Source: Lunularia cruciata | Taxonomy: Eukaryota; Streptophyta; Marchantiopsida; Lunulariales; Lunulariaceae | DNA length: 64,000 nt | Assembly: GCA_948567375.1 (NCBI GenBank) | Contig: OX419755.1 | Span: forward strand, 50,672,291-50,736,290 | Direction: 5' to 3' | Part shown: positions 55,881 through 64,000 of the stretch, piece after piece | How the letters are laid out: the number at the start of each line of letters is the position of its first letter | How positions within the stretch are numbered: position 1 is the stretch's first letter | Program-made: the position numbers and the translations under genes | The notes under the pieces: generated by a model | Databases searched by the model: none | What the model was told of the DNA's origin: nothing | What the model saw: the letters and a program-made list of their open reading frames with translations, nothing else

Positions 55881-58150
55881 TGAAGCCCGCTCTTGTTGTT
55901 TCTCAAAGTTTTTTTTTTGTGTGTCAAGAGTACATGTGTTAGACTAGTCACATATAATGGTTACCACAAATAGTGTATTATTTTGAAGATCAAAATAAAG
56001 GAAGATTCTATTATAACTTTTAGATTATGAATAACTTTTTCATAATTTAATTCTTAGAATTTAGACTTCCAAATATGTAAAATAATATCTATAAAGTTGT
56101 ATTCAATTTTTTATTTGATATCATTAATATTCATTTGTGATTAAATACATTTTTATCTCAATTTTGTTGAATGCAAATTGAGCATTTAACCTAAAGCTAT
56201 CTTTTGAATGACTTAGCAAATTTCAATTAGAAATATTTTCCAAAATTTCTAATCTGAAATTGAGTTCAAAAACTTATAATATTGTAAAATATCTCAAAGT
56301 TCTCCATTAGATCTAAAATTACAAGGTTTGCATTTGATTCATATATTTTAGTTCATTTCTAATAATCATCTCTCTTCAACTTCACCTCACAATTAAGAAA
56401 TTTTGCAGGTTTCCCAAAAGATATTTTTATCAACAAGTTTGGATCTCAAAATTTCAATGATATACTCTTGGTGCTTTATTGATGTGCTCTTCAACTACGA
56501 TATAGTATCTAAAACAGATTTTAAGATATTTATGTATCATATTCATTTTCATCTATATATTAAGAATCATGTATATCTTATGTTGTGTAATTTTAGAATA
56601 TTTCCCATATAATTAATGAATAAATCTAAATTTATTTATTAATTATACTAATACAGAATTAATGAAGAACTCTAACTCTATTGATTACTACTAATGCTCA
56701 AATCATGTCATTTTGGTTTCAAAATTTTGGTTAAAGTTTATTAAAAAAAATAATTTATGATTTGCTAATTAATGATCATAATTACAAAAATATTTGAATA
56801 ATACCTTTGCTATCTTACATAAACTATATTTTCTGATTTTTATAAAATTTTAAAAGCATTCTAAATACATATGTATGTATTATGTAATTCTTAATAGAAA
56901 TTAAAATTTCATACTTGATGATTATACTTAAGAGACTCTAAAATTATTTTTATTCGTCTTTATTCTTGATTTTCTAGTTTCTAGTTCTTCGAAACTTCTG
57001 TATATTGTATAAAATTTATGATGTATCTTCTAATGGTAACAGACTTTCTATAGGTAATGTATTTTTCTTATTTAGATTATGAATTTGAAATAATATTATT
57101 TTAGATATTTTTGTTTGGTACTTTTAATTTCTGCAGAACATAGCAACTATAACTCGTTTTCTAAATTTATATTTAAAATTACAATATACTACCTTTTCTT
57201 TACATTGACTTTCTAATCCTATAATTCAGAGTTAGAATTTCAAAGTAACTTATTTATATCTATTACTAGATTTCAAAAGAAATGAGGTATAATCTGCTTT
57301 TTCCCTTGGCTGATTGTGTTATTGAAATTAAAATTAAAGAACTATATTGACTTATCATCTACATCTATCTAACAGCTTAATTTTATATTAATGTCTAAAA
57401 TGTTGATTATTTGATGATTAACTATTCACAATAGCAGATTATCTTTTACAAGGTTTTAATTTTCCTTTACCTCATATACATTTATAAATTACAATTTTAG
57501 CTTAGAGTATTGTGAGCTTGAATACAACATATTGGAACACATTACAATTATCAAAAGATTTTATTTTTTTAAATTTTAATTCATGAGTTACCATGTAATG
57601 ATAAAATGCTTTTAAGTGGAGATAATAAATATAACTCTAACTCTCTAAGTATATCTCTATATCTCTCAATAATAAAAATATATTCCAGCATTTTTCTAAT
57701 ATGGTAGATAAAATAAATATTCTTTCATCATTATTCTTTCATCATTTAAGGGGAAAATAGATATCATGGTCCAAACGAGTAGCATTATTCTTAGGAAAAC
57801 ATTCTCTGTATTACTATATAAATTAAAATGGATTTAATTTCTATAAACTATATAGAGTATCTTTAGATGATGCATATCATTAACCGAGTCACAATATAAA
57901 CTAGAGTGTTTATACATGTAGTTTATCCTTGGTTTAGAAGTATTCTTATATTTTCATTTAAATATTTATCCATATGTTGTAACATGTTCGGATGTTGTAT
58001 CAAATACCATAACAAAACTTTAAACCACGATGATGATCTACCCTTACAGTTCATGGCCTAATTAACCTAAATTCGTTCTATGTTGATAACCTAAATAGTG
58101 AAGGAGAAAGATCTATTCATAAGAATACTGTACAATAGAGAGATAAACAT
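55881..58150. other. AT-rich intergenic DNA
   Basis: Very AT-rich, without recognisable coding sequence or repeats of the families described here. Confidence 0.45.
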
Positions 58151-58268
58151 ACATATACCCATGGTTTAGTGAAGAAAAGAATTGAGAATGTTCATATTTC
58201 TTCATCATGTACTGTTGTGTGTTCCCTGAGCTCCCACTTTACCTGTAAGAAGGAAGGGATGACAGTAG

Positions 58269-58276
58269 TATATAAT
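58269..58276 (+). promoter_or_regulatory. Possible TATA box of the SET gene
   Basis: TATATAAT lies about 230 bp before the proposed start codon, in DNA less AT-rich than the region to the left. Placement fits a gene with a 5' UTR of about 200 bp, but no transcript data support it. Confidence 0.25.
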
Positions 58277-58500
58277 GCTGTAATTGCTTGTAATAGAGGT
58301 GTCTTATCTCAGGAATCCTTACGATTCGGGTGGTGTCAGTTGCAGTTGGAGAATGAAATGGTTTAAAAGGTTCAATGGTGTATGCTGAATTCCTGTGTAC
58401 TGATACCAGCATATGAATAGACCATCGAGATTGTGATGGTAAGAAAGGCAGACAAATTGTGAATGAGAGAGTTTGTAGACCGTAGGAGAGAAGGTCCAAG

Positions 58501-61500
58501 ATGGATAAAGAAATTTCCATATTCTTGACTTGGGCAGAAGCTCAGGGATGTGAAATGGCGGACCTGAAAGTGCAAGGAAGAACATTTCACGCTGGTGTAT
58601 CTCTTGCAGCTGGTACCACTGTGTTTAAAGTGCCTTTCTCCGTTCTGGTGTGTGCTCGTACTTTCGTATGCTAGCTGTAGAGTTCTCGTAAAATTAACAT
58701 CGTTGAAATTCAAAGGTGGTAAGTGGCTGTTGAGTCCTATGAACGTCCTGTTTATCACGAACTGAAAATTCTTTGGCTCATTTTCAATCTGTCAGGTTTG
58801 GCTATTTTGATTTGAGCTTTGTTACAAGATTTCTTTCGGGAGAAATTTCGGCATTCTAAACCGTTGTTGGTTGATTGCACGGTTTTGACCATCACCACAC
58901 GTCTTTTGTGTATGTTGAGAACGTACTGGATTTGTTGTAATTGTGCTGCAGATGAACTTGGACGCAGCATGTAATGACAAAGTGTTTGGTGAGCTTTACA
59001 AGAAACTATCTGCGGATGGTGCCTCTGAAAGAATTGTGTAAGTAGACGGTTATGAAGATCGCTTCGCTCGCTGGTTTTCATTATCAGATGGTTGATTTGC
59101 GGGGAGGTCTGGTTTGGCTTTAGAATTGACACAGTCTCAGTTGATTAAGCCCCTTCGATATCTTGCGTATTAAGTGTAGTGAGCGCCTCTTTTACCTGTG
59201 TTATCTTCGTCCATCTCTGCCCTCACCTTCAATGTCTGTAGTTCTTAGTTACTTCCTTTTCAATTCTACGTATAGTTTTCGAGTCGAATTCCTACACGAC
59301 GAGATCTTTCGAGCAACTTCTGCTAGGGTTAGGATTTGTGTGGGAGGTCCACGAAAACTTTTGAATCTTGATAGCACGACCTCCTAAGCTCAAAGCTGCC
59401 GTCTTCAGTTTTTATCAGACACGCAACCTCCTACAGGTTTGTTTTGCAATTACAGAGTACTTCTCACCCAAAATACTGAATCCAACCTGCTCAAGAAATG
59501 TAGTAGACATAATCTTTCTCTCCCATTTTGCTTTGCTTCGTTTCCGTCACTTCGAGGAAAATGAGGGAAGAAGGACATGGGAAACCAAAGCACGTTCTGG
59601 AGCATAGAAGCCTGTCCAATCAGTCAACGAGAAACAGGGTTCTAATTCTCATGATCACTCGCTAGACTAATCACTTGCTGGATACCTCAAACTGCAACAG
59701 AGAGAAAGCATTACACGTAACTGAGCAGCGAAGGTAGCATGCCCCATCTCAAGTGCAGAAGAATTTATCTCCTCATGAATAAGATTGGTCAGGTCTCTAA
59801 CAAGACAGGTGTGAATGGGGGACTTCCTCAATTCGCAGACTATGTTGCTAACTTTCTCAACTTGAGATGTTATCAGCTTATCCCTAGGTGCGCTCCATGA
59901 ATTGATAATCTTGTTGTCATTCTCTCTCCCGTTATACATTGACCTCATCTTTGTTCTGAATTAGGTTGACTTTGTTCGTTGCTGTGGAGAAGGCAAAAGG
60001 AGAAACCTCATTCTGGTTCCCGTATCTGGATTCATTACCTTCATCATTTAGTTCTCCGTTGTGGCTCAAGTATGTCACCTCATCTGTCTATTCAAGTACT
60101 TTATACTCTGTGATATTACGCGTGTAAGGTCATTCGCGGAAGCAATGTTAACTCCAAGCAAAAATTGCGTCTCCTTAGAGACGACGAATTGGCTCTTCTT
60201 CGAGGGACTAAAGTTGCAGCGTCTCTGAGTAAGGACCGCGCTGGATTCCGCCAAATTGTGAAATTCTGGGCACCGAACCTGCTTTCCACACCGGTGACCA
60301 GTACTTCTGACATTTCCAATGCGTTCAGAAGTAAGTTTGAAGTCTTACCTGAGCGCATGCGGTTGTTTCTGGAGGGCCAAACAAACGTGTTTCATGGTAT
60401 CTTGTCGTTAAGTGATCCAGGTGATTAGCTGGTGTTTGAAGTAGGTTTTCTGCTAAAGGACGATGATATATCTTGACATAGACAGGACATGGAAGCATTG
60501 GATCTGAACTGCTAGGCTAGCCAAAACATGCACAATTCTGGAAAATGGTGTGCATTCCTGTTCACGTTTGCATGCTAGGTCTTCTTTGCATGCTTGCTGT
60601 TTTGTAGAGTGGATGCTTTATCGTAAGATGTGCAGCAGTGGAACTTCTGTGGTCACACTACATACCCCGATGAGTATCTGTTGGGCTTAAAGGCCTTAAC
60701 ATCCAACTCATAGCCAGCAGGAGCTTCACTGATTGAAAGTAGAACGTTTAGGGGATATGCCTGTTCAGAGCGTGGTCCTCATAGACCACTCTGCTCCTCG
60801 TATTTTCACAGAGGGCAAATATGTTTCTCTGCAATCTATTTTTTGATTCACAAAATCATGCTCTTCCAGTTCTAATATGAAGATTATCTTTCAAGCACAG
60901 CCAAAGTCCTGCGAGCAGCCACAGAGGAGTCGGCACTTTTATGGGCTCGCACAGTTGTTCTTTCACGGGGGTTCACACTCCTTCTTGAGGGCAGACACAA
61001 AGTTTCTCTAGTGCCTCTATTTGACCTACTTGATCACTCTCCATCGGCACGGTTTGTACTTTATTCTCAATGTGCACAACCTGCATAAGTTAACCTGGAA
61101 GAACAGCTCACACTCTCAGAAAAATGCGCAGTTCATTCATCCAAAGGAGTGTCAGCACAGACCGATTAGGCAATGTTTAGGTCTTACTAGTATCAAATTT
61201 CTAGAACCAAGTCCATTTCATACTCTATCTTGATAGCGTCCGTTTGTCGAACCCTGCAGCGTAGAGTGGATTACGAATGATGCAGAACGAGAAATTGAGT
61301 TCATCAGTGCTTCTGAAGTACAAGCAGGAGAAGAACTGTACAACAATTATGGTCAAAAGGTAGGACATGCGCACAAACACTAAAATGCATATATGTTTAA
61401 CGCCTTGGCCTTGACTTGCTTTGCCACTCATGAACGAAAGAACATAAACTCGGGACGAGAGGTTCTGGTATCGTAGCCAGCTAGCTCGGCATCCCGGAGG

Positions 61501-63673
61501 GCACTGACGGAATAGCGGGTGTTATCGTGCAGACTTACTATGGAAAGACTGCTTCTTCCTTGTTGTGCTGTGTAGTTTTGACGGGCTCATGCTGACATAG
61601 AGCATGGAGGGGTTAATCCCAGTCCTCATACAAAAGCTCCGGGGGAGTCCATCTCCTTTACACTAAACATTGTTTTATGATACTTTATGGGAACGTCCCA
61701 ACGTCATCCTCTTTCTTCTCAAGGTCACACTTGCTCGCACTCACTCTGTACTGCAGGTACCTATGCATCACAACCCCTGGATGCAGATATACGCATGCTT
61801 ACCTACCTATGTAACTGACAGTTATGACGATCTTTAATGTGTTACTGTTAAAGGTCAGAGTCAGTCCAGTCAGACGTGGGTAGAGTGGGTTGTTTACAAT
61901 GAGTTCTGTATCCAATCACGCAATACGGTTTTTGTAATTGTATTGTATTGACGTTTACAATAATACGTCCCCCGTATTATTGTAATTCGTCAAAGTACAA
62001 GTCAGTGCTTCGGAACACCATTGAACGAAGGTATGCTCTTCGATATAAGATGTGGTGGCGCTTTGAGATGGATTTTACACGAAACTTAGATGAGATAAAG
62101 TAAAGGGATAAAGATGCTTTATATTGATCTCTCCTCACCCTCCAGTTGTCCTGCTTGATTCAGATGAATGCAATCGTTTATCATTGAGTGCTTGCTTGAT
62201 TCCTGAGATCAACCGAGGAGATCTCGGACAAGACAGACTGATTCTAGTACTAACGAAGGGGCTTCCGTTTTGGTCTTTGTAGGCAAACGACGAACTCTTG
62301 CAAGGTTATGGCTTTTGTCTGTACCCCAATCCTGCAGATGTGTACCATATACGTATTGGACTATCAGCACAGCAACCAAAAGCTGTTGAGTGTGAAGAAG
62401 CTCACAGATCACGAGCCAGGCAGGAGCTGATGTGGAGGATGGGCGTCTCAGCTGAGTTTGCTTTGAGGGTCGACTCCCCTCTTCCAGAAGCTCTCATAGA
62501 TACTGCACGTATATGTTTGCTATCGGACTCCGATGTATACTCTGCAATTGGCGTAGGTTGGAATGTTACTGCAGAAACTGCTTGCTTGGAGGTATGTGCT
62601 CATTACCTTGGCCAGCTCGTAACCAAACATAATTGCCCCTTACGACGTTAGTGGTCTCGCACAGTGTTGAAGTGAAATACTGAATACAGGTGGTTATTCG
62701 TGCTTGCAGATATCCGCCACGGACTTCAAAGCAATTTCGAACTTGCGGCGGCTCCTTATTACATCCGTAAAGCAATTTGACGGGGGATTGGATGTTGAGA
62801 TTGACAAAAGTTTGCTGTTCCCTGGAGACGAGTCTACTGGAAGTGGTCTAAAGGGCAATGCAAGGTTTGCAGTGATGTATAGACTTGGACAAAAGGTACT
62901 ACTTTACCCAACATTCACAGCACTGAGATGTATCCTGGTACTCTTGGTTCCTTTGACTCAAGGCTTCTGAATATGCTAGTATGTTAGTCTTCATGCAGCA
63001 CTACGAAGTCTGCAAGTATGGTAGTCGGTCTGACTGAGCATGGACTAGACCAGGAAAGGAAGCCTGTCCATCGGCAGGCAGTGTTAATTACCGTATTGTC
63101 CAGATGTTCTTCCTCATTTGTGCCTCAACTAGCTTAACTATTCGAGAGAGATATACTGGGTAGTCCGTCTACGAACGTAACGTTGCATAAATACGGCTAG
63201 AAGATTCTCATTTGTGGACTTACGAGGCACCTTCAGGAGATTATACATACAACTTTGCGAGCTCTTGGAGATCATGCAGCCTCCACTTTGGAGAAATGGG
63301 TATGGTACACCTGCACAAATTTGAGGAATTTTTAGTAGGAAGATATTCCTAGTCGTTATGCAACTTCTTTCTCTGATAATCAAAAGGCAAACATGCGTTT
63401 TGTTGGAGTATAAGCATATTGAGGTGAACACATTATAGTTGAACCCATTATCCATATATCTATCTATAACATGCTCATGCTGCAACCTGCAATGCGTTCA
63501 CAAATCATTGATCTTTGCCGGCCCGTCACACGACCGAGAACTGTGGTTCATTGTGTTAGAAGATGTTAAAGTGTACGGTCATAGAGGTTTTAGAATCTAT
63601 CAAGTCTAAGTCTGTCTCACGCAAGAATTCTTTTAGCTGTTTGATGCATGACTTCGTGGAACTCTTCTACTAA
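58501..63673 (+). CDS. SET-domain protein methyltransferase, Rubisco-LSMT-like
   Basis: Nine exons were traced by frame and GT/AG sites: 58501-58647, 58952-59037, 59965-60069, 60143-60420, 60901-61051, 61260-61359, 62283-62591, 62710-62895 and 63560-63673. The joined frame is 491 aa, in the size range of LSMT/SETD3-type enzymes, which methylate Lys (or His) of specific proteins using S-adenosylmethionine. The split SET domain shows FLTWAEAQG (8-16), GRTFHAG (26-32), SFWFPYLDSLP, DDELALLRGT, SALLWARTVVLSRGF (216-230), LVPLFDLLDHSPSA (242-255) and AGEELYNNYGQK (278-289). Then NDELLQGYGF and an LSMT-type substrate-binding domain to RLGQK. The usual N-H pair reads Asp250-His251. No transit peptide is evident with this start, so a cytosolic or nuclear site is more likely; an upstream exon cannot be excluded. 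The start has a good context (AAGATGG). The substrate is unknown. Confidence 0.85.
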
Positions 63674-63724
63674 TGAAGCGATGTGTAGGCACTTTCGCTC
63701 ACTTGCTTGTTTCAATGTTGCTCA

Positions 63725-63945
63725 CATTCTTGTCTCAAGATCGGACTAGCAGAACCACTATTTCTGGAAGTGGCTCAGGAGGTCAATTCGGAACCTTTAG
63801 GGGTCAACCTGAGTGTCTATCAGACGTGGTTGGCGAGAAGTGGACTGAGTTTTTCGGATGTATCCGAAGTTTTATCCAGTGCTGGACATCAACCATATCT
63901 GCAACTGAGGAAGCAATGTGGTGCTGGTAGGTCTTCATGCTGTAA
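63725..63945 (+). other. Open stretch that may be a further exon
   Basis: Just after the SET gene stop codon, one plus frame reads IGLAEPLFLEVAQEVNSEP, then NLSVYQTWLARSGLSFSD, and ends at a plausible donor (GTGCTG then GTAGGT). An acceptor-like CTCAAG precedes it. It could be an alternative last part of the SET gene or the first exon of a neighbour. No family was recognised. Confidence 0.3.
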
Positions 63946-64000
63946 CGACGCGATGCAAAGCTTTATAGCATTCTTGAACTGACTAATTCTTTGAAACAAA

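Noticed and set aside
58239..59132. Several minus-strand frames of 88-128 codons opposite the start of the SET gene
   Set aside because: They overlap one another in different frames and lie opposite exons 1 and 2 of a convincing plus-strand gene.

Overview
The window reads as a gene-poor, retrotransposon-rich stretch of a streptophyte nuclear genome. A plant-type, apparently plastid-targeted MsrA with one intron, a nine-exon Rubisco-LSMT-like SET gene, plant-style splice sites and nested Ty3/gypsy elements point to a green plant. The mix of elements would fit a bryophyte, fern, lycophyte or charophyte, but the sequence does not settle which. Only two host genes could be supported: MsrA (minus strand, 23347-25041) and the SET-domain protein (plus strand, 58501-63673). 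Nearly everything else is mobile-element sequence at various stages of decay, or AT-rich DNA without recognisable content.

Layout. 1-1622 is the 3' end of an unusual gypsy element (copy A), apparently inserted in the integrase of a chromovirus whose 3' end and LTR follow (1625-2903). 2904-10739 holds minus-strand gag-like zinc-knuckle relics, a solo LTR with target duplication (6866-7602) and unassigned repetitive DNA. 10740-21500 holds several diverged minus-strand copies of one RT-encoding family (called R1 here), one of them carrying a second solo LTR (16129-16851). 21535-22640 is a degenerate repeat array, followed by MsrA. 25505-44462 is a nested stack: a younger R1 copy interrupted by a deletion-derivative chromovirus (25763-30245, minus), by a near-complete but broken gypsy element (30530-40459, plus; copy B) and by a probable solo LTR (41791-42479). 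44463-58150 holds small R1 pieces, an old third copy of the unusual gypsy (copy C, 47376-49265), tandem repeats and AT-rich DNA. 58501-63673 is the SET gene.

The main result is copy B. Between its protease and reverse transcriptase it encodes a C5-cytosine DNA methyltransferase domain (motifs I, IV, VI and IX/X are traceable), and after the integrase its polyprotein ends in a PHD zinc finger. The element would thus carry both a DNA-methylation writer and a possible histone-tail reader. All copies here are dead: frames are broken, the methyltransferase catalytic Cys codon reads Tyr, and the RT YIDD box reads YIDG. In the stretches traced, in-frame stops are TAG and TGA with no TAA, as expected if methylated CHG and CG cytosines decayed to T.

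The two host genes are independent. MsrA repairs oxidised methionine, probably in plastids. The SET protein probably methylates a lysine (or another residue) in a protein substrate. Neither has an evident functional link to the elements, although the R1/gypsy stack begins less than 0.5 kb upstream of the MsrA start codon.
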